DNA of 64,000 nucleotides, taken from Arthrobacter sp. DNA4. Lineage in GTDB: Bacteria; Actinomycetota; Actinomycetes; Actinomycetales; Micrococcaceae. The stretch is taken from assembly GCF_024362385.1 (NCBI RefSeq), contig NZ_CP101466.1, positions 496,001-560,000 of the forward strand. Direction: 5' to 3'. A program made the translations under genes and the position numbers. Positions 33,355 through 42,155 of this stretch are shown piece after piece; position 1 is the first letter of the stretch, and each line of letters begins with the position of its first letter. The notes below the pieces were generated by a model. That model was not told the origin of the DNA and searched no databases. It saw only the letters and a program-made list of their open reading frames with translations.

Positions 33355-34947
33355 TTGACCACGATTACCCACGAACCGCTGACTGTCACCCTCGGGTCCG
33401 CCGGCGTCACGCCCCAGGACGTTCTCGCCGTCGCGCGCCACGAGGCAAAGGTCACCATCGCACCCGAAGCCCTGGAAACCGTGGCCAAGGTCCGCGCCCA
33501 CATCGACAGCCTGGCCTCCAGCGACACCCCTGCCTACGGCATCTCCACCGGCTTCGGCGCCCTGGCCAACCGCCACATCCCCAACGAGCTGCGTACCCAG
33601 CTGCAGAAGTCGCTGATCCGCAGCCATGCGGCAGGCATGGGCCCGGCAGTGGAGCGGGAAGTGGTGCGCGGCATCATGTTCCTGCGCGCCAAGACCCTGG
33701 CGTCCGGCCGCACCGGCGTCCGCCCCGTGGTCCTGCAGACCATGGTGGACGTCCTCAACGCCGGGATCACCCCGATGGTCCGCGAGTTCGGTTCGCTGGG
33801 CTGCTCCGGCGACCTCGCGCCGCTGTCGCACTGCGCCCTGGTCCTGATGGGCGAGGGGGAAGCGGAAGGGCCCGACGGCGTCACGTACGGCGGGCGCGGC
33901 GAGCGGCCCGTCGCCGAGCTGCTTGCAGAGCACGGCATAGAGCCCGTCACCCTCGCTGAAAAGGAAGGGCTGGCGCTGGTGAACGGCACCGAGGGCATGC
34001 TGGGCATGCTCCTCATGGCCATCGCGGACCTGCGCCAGCTGCTGGCGACGGCGGACATCACCGCCGCGCTGAGCGTCGAGGCGCTGCTGGGCACCGACCA
34101 GGTGTTCCTGCCCGAGCTGCACGCCGCGCTGCGGCCGCACCCGGGCCAGGCGGCCAGCGCGGACAACATGCTGCGCGTGCTCTCGGATTCGCCCATTGTG
34201 GCCTCCCACAAGGTGGGCGACTCCAGGGTCCAGGACGCCTACTCCCTGCGCTGCGCCCCGCAAGTGGCCGGTGCCGTCCGCGACACCGTGGACCACGCCG
34301 AACTGGTGGCAACCCGGGAACTGGCGGCAGCCATCGACAACCCCGTGGTACTTCCCGACGGCCGCGTCAGTTCCAACGGCAACTTCCACGGCGCACCCGT
34401 GGCGTACGTCCTGGACTACCTCGCCATCGCCGTCGCCGACCTCAGCTCCATCGCCGAACGCCGCACCGACCGGATGCTCGATCCTGCCCGTTCGCACGGC
34501 CTCCCGGCGTTCCTCGCTGCCGACCCGGGGGTGGACTCCGGCCTGATGATCGCCCAGTACACCCAGGCCGGCCTGGTCTCCGACAACAAGCGGCTGGCCG
34601 TTCCGGCATCCGTGGACTCGATCCCGAGCTCTGCCATGCAGGAGGACCACGTGTCCATGGGCTGGCACGCGGCGCGGAAGCTGCGCAAAGCCGTGGAGAA
34701 CCTCCGCCGCGTCCTGGCCATCGAACTGGTGACCTCGGCCCGGGCCCTGGACATCCGCACGCAGCTTTCAGGCGGCGTGCTGACGCCGGGGCCTGCAGGC
34801 TCCGCTGTTGTGGCTGCCCTGCGGGCAGTGGTGGAGGGGCCGGGGACAGATCGTTTCCTGTCCCCGGAACTGGAGGCGGCTGACCGGCTGGTCGCTTCAG
34901 GTGAGGTGCTTCGCGCGGCGGAATCCGCCGTCGGGCCGCTCACCTGA
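33355..34947 (+). CDS. hutH: Histidine ammonia-lyase
   Basis: About 530 aa from TTG 33355, where AAGGAA lies 7 bp upstream and the protein begins (L/M)TTITHEPLTVTLG; ATG 33331 inside the palindromic repeat, with GGAG before it, is the alternative. It deaminates histidine to urocanate using the MIO group. MIO loop: FGSLGCSGDLAPLSHCAL, so the triad is Cys-Ser-Gly, not the textbook Ala-Ser-Gly. Also YGISTGFGALANRHI (catalytic Tyr loop), LVNGTEGMLGML, VQDAYSLRCAPQVAGA, and MQEDHVSMGWHAARKL. Downstream of hutU on the same strand. Confidence 0.93.
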   Translation: MTTITHEPLTVTLGSAGVTPQDVLAVARHEAKVTIAPEALETVAKVRAHIDSLASSDTPAYGISTGFGALANRHIPNELRTQLQKSLIRSHAAGMGPAVEREVVRGIMFLRAKTLASGRTGVRPVVLQTMVDVLNAGITPMVREFGSLGCSGDLAPLSHCALVLMGEGEAEGPDGVTYGGRGERPVAELLAEHGIEPVTLAEKEGLALVNGTEGMLGMLLMAIADLRQLLATADITAALSVEALLGTDQVFLPELHAALRPHPGQAASADNMLRVLSDSPIVASHKVGDSRVQDAYSLRCAPQVAGAVRDTVDHAELVATRELAAAIDNPVVLPDGRVSSNGNFHGAPVAYVLDYLAIAVADLSSIAERRTDRMLDPARSHGLPAFLAADPGVDSGLMIAQYTQAGLVSDNKRLAVPASVDSIPSSAMQEDHVSMGWHAARKLRKAVENLRRVLAIELVTSARALDIRTQLSGGVLTPGPAGSAVVAALRAVVEGPGTDRFLSPELEAADRLVASGEVLRAAESAVGPLT

Positions 34948-34998
34948 CACCGAAGAATCTTCAGCGCCTGCACGGCTTCTGTCCGAAGGGCGGAATTT

Positions 34999-35026
34999 CC
35001 GGCGCCGCGGCCCACCGCGGCGCCGG
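34999..35026. terminator. Perfect 12-bp hairpin after hutH
   Basis: CCGGCGCCGCGG (34999-35010) pairs perfectly with CCGCGGCGCCGG (35015-35026) across a CCCA loop. No U-tract. It lies 51 bp past the hutH stop and 83 bp before the next small gene, so it could end hut transcription or protect the mRNA. Confidence 0.55.
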
Positions 35027-35109
35027 GAGTGTAGTAGAACTGAAGGTGTAGTGAAAGTCACATCAAAGAGGCTGTGGCGGCAGAACGATACAAAGGGGTA
35101 GAAGTTCAA

Positions 35110-35355
35110 ATGAAAGCACGTGGGGCAGTTCTGTCGAGGCGCAACGCCCATTCCGCCGCGGTGTCCAACTGGAAGACCCTCCAGGCCGGGGACCGCGTCG
35201 AGATCATCAAGCATGCACATGTGGTGGCAGCCGGGGAGGTGGAAGAGGTGTCGCAGAGCGGCAACGTCCTCTGGCTGGTGCCGGCGGGACCTTCAGGTCC
35301 TGCGGAGAAAGAGCTTTTCCTGAAGTCCGACGGCGTTGAGGTCCGCCGCGGCTAG
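35110..35355 (+). CDS. Small hypothetical protein, SH3-like
   Basis: 81 aa from ATG 35110 (MKARGAVLSRRNAHSAAVSN). The middle reads WKTLQAGDRVEIIKHAHVVA then AGEVEEVSQSGNVLWLVP and KELFLKSDGVEVRRG, an alternating strand pattern like a small beta barrel. Basic N-terminus. No known catalytic motif. A weak ribosome site (AAAGGGG) is 11-17 bp upstream. It ends just before a bidirectional terminator. Function unknown. Confidence 0.65.
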   Translation: MKARGAVLSRRNAHSAAVSNWKTLQAGDRVEIIKHAHVVAAGEVEEVSQSGNVLWLVPAGPSGPAEKELFLKSDGVEVRRG

Positions 35356-35381
35356 CAGTCCGGCCGTCAGCGACCAGCAAC

Positions 35382-35422
35382 AAAAAATCCCCGCACGCCA
35401 TGACGGTGTGCGGGGATTTTTG
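35382..35422. terminator. Bidirectional rho-independent terminator
   Basis: A-run, then ATCCCCGCACGCC / CGGTGTGCGGGGAT stem with an ATGA loop and a T-run on the other side. It serves the plus-strand small gene ending 35355 and the minus-strand small gene ending 35432. Confidence 0.88.
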
Positions 35423-35431
35423 CGGTTATGG

Positions 35432-35689
35432 TCAGGCGGCGATGGACTCGTAGGTCTCGCCGAAGGGCACTGATTCGTCCAGGGCCACGGTGTAGCGTCC
35501 CGGGTGCAGCCTGGTAACCAGGATGCCACAGGCGGCGTCATGTGCTGCTACTTCAATCAGTTCGGCTACCGCCTCTTCCAGTCCGGCGTGGACCTCGCTG
35601 GCGCTGGAGAACTCCAGGCTGATGGACCGCGGCGCGGGTCCTTCGGGGGTCTGGGAGGCGGGGATGCGCTCCAAGGTAGCTGTAGTCAT
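35432..35689 (-). CDS. Small hypothetical protein
   Basis: 85 aa from ATG 35689 (MTTATLERIPASQTPEGPAP). The remainder SISLEFSSASEVHAGLEEAV, AELIEVAAHDAACGILVTRL, HPGRYTVALDESVPFGETYE looks like a compact alpha/beta protein with no motif I recognise. A longer start at 35731 would add 14 residues. Convergent with the SH3-like gene at the shared terminator. Similar small proteins are common and unassigned in Arthrobacter-type genomes (recollection, not a search). Confidence 0.6.
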   Translation of the reverse strand: MTTATLERIPASQTPEGPAPRSISLEFSSASEVHAGLEEAVAELIEVAAHDAACGILVTRLHPGRYTVALDESVPFGETYESIAA

Positions 35690-35894
35690 GTACTGAACTT
35701 TCTGTGTTTCGTGCCAGGATGGCTCCAACATTCTACCTTCTGCTCCCTTTATATGTCAGATGACTGTCCTTTGAAAGCCCCGATCAAGCGGTCACAAAGC
35801 GTTTCGTTCCCGACCGCGCGGCGAAATCAAGGACCATGGAGGCGGGGGCCCAGAGGGCCCGAAACCTGTCGATACAGCTTGAGGAGAATTCGGT

Positions 35895-36776
35895 ATGAAG
35901 ATCATGCGCCTGGGCGAAAGTGGCAGCGAGCAGCCTGCCGTCCTGGTTCCCTCCGCGGACGGCGTCGACCGGTACTTCAGCCTGCTGCCCCTCACCAACG
36001 ACGTAAACGGCGCGTTCCTTGCCGCCGGCGGCCTGGACAAAACCCGGAAGGCCCTGGAGGCGGGGGAACTGCCGGTCCTGGAAGGTGCCGCTGCACTCCG
36101 CGGTGGTTCCCCCGTGGCCCGGCCCGGCTGCGTGGTGGGCATCGGGATGAATTACGCCGCCCACGCCGCGGAATCGGGGGCAGAGCCGCCCACCATTCCC
36201 GTGGTCTTCCTCAAACCCAGCAACACGGTCACCGGCCCGTTCGACCCCGCCCCGCTTCCGCCCCGCTCCACGCAGTACGACTGGGAGGTGGAACTGGGCA
36301 TTGTCATCGGCAGGGAAGCCAGCTACCTCGGTTCCACGGAGGAAGCCGCCGCCTGCATTGCTTACTACGTCACCGCCAATGACTTTTCTGAACGGGAGTA
36401 CCAGCTCCCGGGAGCTGCTTACCAGTGGACCAAGGGCAAATCGCTTCCCGGGTCAACGCCCCTGGGTCCATGGCTGGTCCCTGCAGAGGAGACCGACGGC
36501 GGAAACCTGCGGCTGCGCAGCTGGGTGAACGGTGAGCCCCGGCAGGATTCGACGTCGGCGGAGCTCATTTTCGATGCGCCCACCCTGGTCCACCACTGCA
36601 GCCAGTACATGCGCCTGGAACCGGGCGACGTGATCCTCACCGGAACACCGCAGGGGGTGGCCTTAAGCGGCCGTTTCCCCTACCTCCAGCCCGGCGACGT
36701 GGTGGAGGTAGAGGTGGACGGCCTGGGCCGCCAGCGCCAGGAGCTGTTCCGGACGCCGGCGGCCACAGCGGTTTAG
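35895..36776 (+). CDS. Fumarylacetoacetate hydrolase family protein
   Basis: 293 aa. N-terminal cap domain, then the FAH fold: CVVGIGMNYAAHAAESGAEP, VFLKPSNTVTGPFDP, YDWEVELGIVIGREASYL (metal-binding Glu-x-Glu-like WEVELG), AYYVTANDFSEREYQ, WTKGKSLPGSTPLGPW, and VILTGTPQGVALS. These are the family's metal and substrate motifs. Family members hydrolyse or decarboxylate acylpyruvates, or are 2-hydroxyhepta-diene-dioate isomerases or ureidoglycolate lyases; nothing here selects one. A GAGGAG site is 8 bp upstream. Its TAG overlaps the convergent Usp TAA. Confidence 0.85.
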   Translation: MKIMRLGESGSEQPAVLVPSADGVDRYFSLLPLTNDVNGAFLAAGGLDKTRKALEAGELPVLEGAAALRGGSPVARPGCVVGIGMNYAAHAAESGAEPPTIPVVFLKPSNTVTGPFDPAPLPPRSTQYDWEVELGIVIGREASYLGSTEEAAACIAYYVTANDFSEREYQLPGAAYQWTKGKSLPGSTPLGPWLVPAEETDGGNLRLRSWVNGEPRQDSTSAELIFDAPTLVHHCSQYMRLEPGDVILTGTPQGVALSGRFPYLQPGDVVEVEVDGLGRQRQELFRTPAATAV

Positions 36777-37165
36777 CCCGCCTTTACCGCTAGGACCGGG
36801 CACTCAGCTTCAAGCAGGATCCGCTGTGACGTGCTGCCCATGATCAGCTTGCCCACCGGGGTACGGCGGCGCAGGCCGATCACGATCAGGTCGGCGTTGT
36901 GTTCCTCAGCGGCATCCAGCACCTCGGCGGCGGCGTCATGGCCGCGAACGGGCCGCTTGACCAGGTACTGGATACCCTGGCTGGCCAGCCGCTGCTCGAT
37001 GTCGTGGATGTCGCCTTCCTGGGCGAAGCGGTTGTCCACGGTTGCCTCGCCCTTGGAGGAGTTGATCAGCACCAGGGTGGTGTTGCTCTTCCGGGCTTCG
37101 GCGATGGCCTGCGTCAGGGCGGCTTCGCCCTCGGGTGTCGGGACGTATCCCACAACGACGGTCAT
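36773..37165 (-). CDS. Universal stress protein (UspA family), single domain
   Basis: 130 aa. Starts TVVVGYVPTPEGEAALTQAI; the C-terminal nucleotide loop is LIVIGLRRRTPVGKLIMGST SQRIL, matching G-x2-G-x9-G(S/T) ATP-binding Usp with RRR inserted. AECPVLAVKAG ends the last strand. Probably ATP-binding. 51 bp downstream of tctA on the same strand and possibly cotranscribed with tct. Overlaps convergently with the FAH-family gene by sharing TTAG. Confidence 0.88.
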   Translation of the reverse strand: MTVVVGYVPTPEGEAALTQAIAEARKSNTTLVLINSSKGEATVDNRFAQEGDIHDIEQRLASQGIQYLVKRPVRGHDAAAEVLDAAEEHNADLIVIGLRRRTPVGKLIMGSTSQRILLEAECPVLAVKAG

Positions 37166-37216
37166 GGTGTCTCCTTGCTTCTGCTCGATGTGCGTGGATG
37201 GCTTTGGTGCGGCTGC

Positions 37217-38755
37217 TTAGTCACTGTAATCCGCTGCACCCGAGTTGGCCGGGATCAGCGGCCTGCGCTCGGGACGGTTGCGGCGGATCAGCTTGTAGGC
37301 AAAGGGCCAGACCAGGATGAGGGCAATGATGACATAGATGCCGACGGCGATCGGCTCACCCAGGAGCCCTGCCGGATCGCCCGCGCTCAGCTGAAGGGTC
37401 TTGCGGAGCTGCCCTTCGATCCGCGGACCCAGGATCACGCCGAGGATCAGCGGCAGCACGGGAAGGCCGAAGCGCCGCATCATGAACCCGAGTGCGCCCA
37501 GGATCAGCAGGATCACCAGGTCGAACGCCTGCAGGTTCACCGAGTAGGCGCCCAGGGTGGCGAAGAACAGGATGCCTGCGTACAGATACGGGCGGGGCAG
37601 CTGCAGCAGCTTGGCCCACAGCGGTGCCAGCGGCAGGTTGATGATCAGGAGCAGCAGGTTGCCGATGAACAGGCTGGCGATCAGGGCCCACACCAGGGGC
37701 CCCTGGCTTTCGAAGAGCTGGGGACCCGGCTGGATCCCGTAGCTGGTGAAGGCGGCGAGCATCACGGCTGCGGTGGCGTTCGTGGGCAGGCCCAGCGCCA
37801 GCATGGGGGTCAGGGTCCCGGCGGCCGCAGCGTTGTTGGCTGCTTCCGGACCGGCCACGCCTTCGATGGCACCCTTGCCGAACTCTTCCGGGTGCTTGCT
37901 GAGGCGTTTTTCCGTCACGTAGGACAGGAACGTGGGGATCTCGGCCCCGCCGGCCGGCAGGGCACCGAACGGGAAACCGAAGGCGGTACCGCGCAGCCAC
38001 GGCTTCCAGGACCGCTTCCAATCCGATTTGCCCATCCAGGGCTGGCCCACGGGGATGGCATGCAGGGGAGTGCGGCGCAGGTGTGCCGCCACCCAGAGGG
38101 CCTCGCCCACGGCGAAGATGGCGACGGCCACCACCACGATGTCCAGGCCGTCCGCCAGGAGCGGCTGGCCGAACGTCAGGCGGCGCTGGCCGGTGACGGA
38201 GTCCATGCCCACCAGGCCGATGGCCAGGCCGAGGCCCAGCGAGGCGAAACCGCGCAGCCGGGAAGAACCCAGTACGGCGGTGACGGCCAGCAGTGCCAGG
38301 ACCATGATGGCGAAGTAGCTGGGTGCGCCCAGGCTGACGGCGAACTTCACCACGATCGGTGCGCAGACGGCCAGCAGCGCCGTGCCAATGGTGCCGGCAA
38401 CGAACGAGCCGATTGCCGCCGTCGCAAGCGCCTGCGCCGCCCGGCCCGCCTTGGCCATCTTGTTGCCTTCGATTGCGGTGACCACGGAGGACGATTCGCC
38501 GGGGGTGTTGAGCAGGATCGAGGTGGTGGAGCCGCCGTACATGCCGCCGTAGTAGATGCCGGCGAACATGATGAAGGCGCTGGTGGGTTCCAGCGCGTAA
38601 GTGACGGGAAGCAGCAGGGCGACGGTCATGGCCGTCCCCAGGCCGGGGAGGACGCCGACGGCGGTGCCCAGGATGACGCCGATCACGGCGTACAGGAAAT
38701 TCATGGGGGTGAGGGCGGTGGCGAAACCGTCCATCAGGGAGGACCAGACGTCCAT
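37217..38755 (-). CDS. tctA: Tripartite tricarboxylate transporter, large permease
   Basis: 512 aa, about 12 helices. The TctA motifs are present: [40 protein letters not shown] then [20 protein letters not shown], and [20 protein letters not shown]. Works with TctB and the periplasmic-type TctC receptor to import citrate or other carboxylates driven by ion gradient. Start abuts the tctB stop with no gap. Confidence 0.93.
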   Translation of the reverse strand: MDVWSSLMDGFATALTPMNFLYAVIGVILGTAVGVLPGLGTAMTVALLLPVTYALEPTSAFIMFAGIYYGGMYGGSTTSILLNTPGESSSVVTAIEGNKMAKAGRAAQALATAAIGSFVAGTIGTALLAVCAPIVVKFAVSLGAPSYFAIMVLALLAVTAVLGSSRLRGFASLGLGLAIGLVGMDSVTGQRRLTFGQPLLADGLDIVVVAVAIFAVGEALWVAAHLRRTPLHAIPVGQPWMGKSDWKRSWKPWLRGTAFGFPFGALPAGGAEIPTFLSYVTEKRLSKHPEEFGKGAIEGVAGPEAANNAAAAGTLTPMLALGLPTNATAAVMLAAFTSYGIQPGPQLFESQGPLVWALIASLFIGNLLLLIINLPLAPLWAKLLQLPRPYLYAGILFFATLGAYSVNLQAFDLVILLILGALGFMMRRFGLPVLPLILGVILGPRIEGQLRKTLQLSAGDPAGLLGEPIAVGIYVIIALILVWPFAYKLIRRNRPERRPLIPANSGAADYSD

Positions 38756-39259
38756 TTAGAGGATTCCTTCCAGGAGGCCGGCCGGCAGTGCGATGCCCAG
38801 GCCGAGGTAGAAGCCGTAGAAGGTCAACAGGGACAGGGCCACGGAGATCAACCCGTCCCGGACAAAGTGTCGGCTGCCCAGGGCCAGGACGCTGCCCCAG
38901 AACAGGACCGTTCCGGAGATCACCCAGCCGGCCCAGTCGATGAGCAGGATGTTCAGGATGAAGGCACCCGCCAGCGGCAGGACGGTCTTCCAGTCGGCGG
39001 GGTGCGTCAGGTCGACGTCCTCCCCGCCTTCGGCTTCACCCTTGCCGCCGCGCAGGACGTTGATGGCCAGCAGGACGGCGCAGGCCACCAGCATCCCGGC
39101 CACGATGAACGGGACGGTTTTGGGCCCGACCGGATCAGACTTCGAATACGGGGTGACCAGGCCGTTGGCGTCAAGGAAGACCAGGACGCCGGCCGCTCCG
39201 AGCAGGAGTGCAACTCCCAGCTCGGAGCGGCCTTTAAGGCCTGTGGTCAGGGATGTCAC
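38756..39259 (-). CDS. tctB: Tripartite tricarboxylate transporter, small permease
   Basis: 167 aa, four predicted helices (ELGVALLLGAAGVLVFLDAN; FIVAGMLVACAVLLAINVL; VLPLAGAFILNILLIDWAGW; LISVALSLLTFYGFYLGLGI). Size and topology match TctB. Begins inside the end of tctC (4-bp overlap) and abuts tctA. Confidence 0.9.
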   Translation of the reverse strand: MTSLTTGLKGRSELGVALLLGAAGVLVFLDANGLVTPYSKSDPVGPKTVPFIVAGMLVACAVLLAINVLRGGKGEAEGGEDVDLTHPADWKTVLPLAGAFILNILLIDWAGWVISGTVLFWGSVLALGSRHFVRDGLISVALSLLTFYGFYLGLGIALPAGLLEGIL

Positions 39260-40266
39260 GCCAACCCAAGCTTGGTGAGGACGTCCGCCACCCGCTTGTC
39301 CTGCTCGGTGAGGAAGGTCTTGAACTGGTCGCCGGTGATGAAGGCATCGGTCCAGCTGTGGGTCTTCAGCGCTTCCTTCCAGCCCTCAGTGCCGTGCATC
39401 TTCTCCAGGGCCGCGATCAGGGCCGCCTTGTCCTTGTCGCTGATTCCCGGAGGGGCCACCACGCCACGCCAGTTGGTGAAAACGAGGTCGATGTTGGATT
39501 CCTTCAGCGTGGGTGCGTCCACACCGTCCAGCCGCTTATCACCACTGGTGGCCAAAACGCGGACTTCGCCGGATTCGATCTGCTTCAGGTACTCGCCGGC
39601 GCCGGAGGCCGCGAAGCCGAGCTTGTTGCCGAGGATCGCGGGCAGCAGGTCGCCGCCGCCGTCGTAGGCAACGTAGTTGACCTTGGTGGCGTCAATGCCC
39701 ACGGCACCGGCGAGCTGCATGGGCAGCAGGTGGTCCGGGCCGCCGGGGGAGGAGCCGCCGCCAACGGCAATGGAGCCGGGATCGGCCTTCCAGGCCTTTA
39801 CCAGGTCATCGATGGTCTTGTAGGGCGAATCCTTGCCGACCATGATGGCGCCGGGTTCCTCGATGAGGCGGGCCAGCGGGGTGGTCTCGGTCAGTTTGGA
39901 TTCAGACTTGTTGGTGTAGCTGGCGCCCACTACACCCAGTCCCATGAGCATGGCCAGGTCGCCGTTGCCCTTTTCATTGACAATGCGGGCCAGGCCCACA
40001 GTGCCGCCCGCGCCTGCAAGGTTAAAGACTTCGGTGTTGGTGGAGATCTTCGCGTCGTCCAGCACCTTCGCAGCGGCGCGCGCGGTGGTGTCATAGCCGC
40101 CGCCCGGGGAGTTGGGGACCATGATCTGCAGGCCGGTAATGGGTCCGGCGGCAGCGCCGGAGCTTTCCGAACCGGTGGAGCTCTTGCCGGTGGCACCGCA
40201 ACCGGTGGCCATCAGGGCGATGCCGGCAGCAACGGCGGCAACGCGCAATGCGCGGATCTGGCGCAT
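39256..40266 (-). CDS. tctC: Tripartite tricarboxylate transporter, substrate-binding lipoprotein
   Basis: 336 aa from ATG 40266. Signal VAAVAAGIALMATGCGATG with lipobox Cys, so it is membrane-anchored. Mature TctC fold: LQIMVPNSPGGGYDTTARA (carboxylate loop), GSIAVGGGSSPGGPDHLLPM, VNYVAYDGGGDLLPAILGNK, and FTNWRGVVAPPGISDKDKAA. First gene of tctCBA, divergent from a CitA-type kinase that is likely its regulator. Confidence 0.92.
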   Translation of the reverse strand: MRQIRALRVAAVAAGIALMATGCGATGKSSTGSESSGAAAGPITGLQIMVPNSPGGGYDTTARAAAKVLDDAKISTNTEVFNLAGAGGTVGLARIVNEKGNGDLAMLMGLGVVGASYTNKSESKLTETTPLARLIEEPGAIMVGKDSPYKTIDDLVKAWKADPGSIAVGGGSSPGGPDHLLPMQLAGAVGIDATKVNYVAYDGGGDLLPAILGNKLGFAASGAGEYLKQIESGEVRVLATSGDKRLDGVDAPTLKESNIDLVFTNWRGVVAPPGISDKDKAALIAALEKMHGTEGWKEALKTHSWTDAFITGDQFKTFLTEQDKRVADVLTKLGLA

Positions 40267-40369
40267 GTGTTCCTCTTCTCTCAAAAACAAATCAGACCAG
40301 CACCGGCTGACTAGTGGTTCCGGTGCCTTGTGGTTCCGATGCTAGGGGCGGCCGTGACGGCGATCACTC

Positions 40370-40395
40370 TTGTGTACGCAGAGAAAGTTGTGTTC
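40370..40395. promoter_or_regulatory. Direct repeats in tctC/sensor-kinase divergent region
   Basis: TTGTGTAC (40370-40377) and TTGTGTTC (40388-40395) are 18 bp apart in the 290-bp region between tctC and the histidine kinase. This is a plausible site for the CitB-type response regulator, whose family binds AT-rich direct repeats. Nothing else stands out in this gap. Confidence 0.35.
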
Positions 40396-40556
40396 ATTGC
40401 GTTCACGTTTCCGAATCCCCACAGCGGCCCTGCTGCGGGCTTTGGGATATAGTTCCCGGTACCACCCCAGGCCCTGCGCCCATATCCTGCGCGCACCGCG
40501 GCCTGCCACCCCTGCCGGACAACCCTTGCCCTGCCCGCAACACCAGGAAGACCATT

Positions 40557-42155
40557 GTGACTCGACGACGAGGAATGTCCCTCGCGGGACAGTACCTTCT
40601 GCTGCAGTTGCTCATTGTCCTGGCCGTCCTGGTGGGTGTTGTAGCCATCTCGCTGGCCCAGTCTGCTGCGGCCTTCGAACGCATCGAAGGCCGGCGCGCC
40701 CTGTCGGCTGCGGAAGCCCTGGGCGGAAACCCCGTGGTCCGCGAACTCCTCCCCGAGTCCCAGGCCCGCGGCGGCGCCGTGCTGCCGGCAGTGGCAGAGT
40801 CCGTGCGGATCGTCTCCGGCTCATCCAGGGTGGCGCTGGCAAAAATCGACCGGACTGTGGTGGCGTCCTCGGATCCCAGCCTGCTCGGTGAACCGCTGGA
40901 ACTCGGCGCCAGCAGGGTGATGGAAGGCAGGGCCTGGACCGGAGTGGTGGGCGGAACTCCGGCCCCGCTGCTGTCCGCGCACGTCCCGGTCCTGGATGAC
41001 ACCGGGCGCATGATCGGTATCGCCTCCATCAGCCGCAGCTATCCCACAGTGCTGGAACGGCTGGGCGATGCCGTTCCCAACCTCCTTACCTACCTGGGCG
41101 TGGCAAGTGTGCTGGGCATTGCCGGGTCCTTCCTGCTGTCGCGCCGCGTCAAGCGGCAGACCCTGGGCATGGAACCCAGCGAGATCACCAGCCTGGTGGA
41201 AAACCGCGAGGCCATGCTGCACGGCCTCAAGGAAGGCGTTGTGGCACTGGACCTGCACGACCGGATCACAGTGGCCAACCACAGCGCCCGTGCCCTGCTC
41301 GGCCTCCCACCCGACTGTGTTGGCAAGCGCGTGGCGGGACTCGCCGTCGAACCCGCCCTTAAGGACGTCCTCACCCGCGAGCAGCCCGGCCCGGACCAGT
41401 TGGTGCTGGTGGGAGACCGGCTGGTGGTGATGAACCGGGTGCCGTTCGAATCCCGCGGCAGGGTCATCGGCTCGGTGACCACCCTGCGCGACCGCACGGA
41501 ACTCTCTGAGCTGGAGCACGAGCTCGGTACCACCCGCACCGCCACGGACACCCTCCGCGCCCAGGCCCACGAGTTCGCCAACCAGCTCCACGTCATCTCC
41601 GGCCTGATCCAGATCGGCGAGTACGATTCCGTGGTCCAGTTCGTCAACGGTGCCACCGTGGACCGTACCCGGCTCAATGACGAAGTGACCGCCCGCATCA
41701 AGGACCCCGCACTCGCCGCCCTGCTGATCGCCAAGTCAAGCCTTGCCACCGAACGGGGCGCTGCACTGCAGCTGGACCCGGATTCCGTGCTGGACGCCGT
41801 CGATGATGGGTTGTCCCGGGACCTCACCACCGTGGTGGGGAACCTGGTGGACAACGCGTTCGACGCCGTCACAGGGCTCCCGCAGGCAGCCGTCCGGGTC
41901 CGGGTGGACGGCAAAGCCGGGGGAGACGTGGTGGTCACCGTTCGGGATAACGGTCCCGGCGTCCCCAGCGGCTCCACCGACCACATCTTCCGCCAGGGCT
42001 TCACCACCAAGGAACCCGGCCCGGTAAGCAGCCGCGGTTTCGGCCTGGCGCTGTCCCGGGTGGTGTGCCGCCGGACTGGCGGAAACCTGGTGGTGGCCAA
42101 CGATAATGGGGCTGTCTTTACCGCTGTGCTGAAACGAGGGAGTACCCAGCCATGA
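40557..42155 (+). CDS. CitA/DcuS-family sensor histidine kinase
   Basis: 532 aa from GTG 40557 (AGGAAG 7 bp upstream); ATG 40575 is a fallback. Topology: TM1 YLLLQLLIVLAVLVGVVAI, extracytoplasmic PAS-like sensor (SSRVALAKIDRTVVASSDPS; HVPVLDDTGRMIGIASISRS), TM2 LLTYLGVASVLGIAGSFLLS, cytoplasmic PAS (MLHGLKEGVVALDLHDRITV), H-box RAQAHEFANQLHVISGLIQI with phosphorylated His, and HATPase (VGNLVDNAFDAVTGLP; VRDNGPGVPSG; GRGFGLAL-like SRGFGLALSRVV). Senses a C4/C6 carboxylate, coupled to the CitB-type regulator by ATGA. Confidence 0.92.
   Translation: MTRRRGMSLAGQYLLLQLLIVLAVLVGVVAISLAQSAAAFERIEGRRALSAAEALGGNPVVRELLPESQARGGAVLPAVAESVRIVSGSSRVALAKIDRTVVASSDPSLLGEPLELGASRVMEGRAWTGVVGGTPAPLLSAHVPVLDDTGRMIGIASISRSYPTVLERLGDAVPNLLTYLGVASVLGIAGSFLLSRRVKRQTLGMEPSEITSLVENREAMLHGLKEGVVALDLHDRITVANHSARALLGLPPDCVGKRVAGLAVEPALKDVLTREQPGPDQLVLVGDRLVVMNRVPFESRGRVIGSVTTLRDRTELSELEHELGTTRTATDTLRAQAHEFANQLHVISGLIQIGEYDSVVQFVNGATVDRTRLNDEVTARIKDPALAALLIAKSSLATERGAALQLDPDSVLDAVDDGLSRDLTTVVGNLVDNAFDAVTGLPQAAVRVRVDGKAGGDVVVTVRDNGPGVPSGSTDHIFRQGFTTKEPGPVSSRGFGLALSRVVCRRTGGNLVVANDNGAVFTAVLKRGSTQP

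Noticed and set aside
36899..39667. Very long open frame (over 900 codons) on the plus strand opposite tctA/tctB/tctC
   Set aside because: Composition is Gly/Gln/His/Arg-rich with no domain; it is the high-GC antisense shadow of three clearly real genes.
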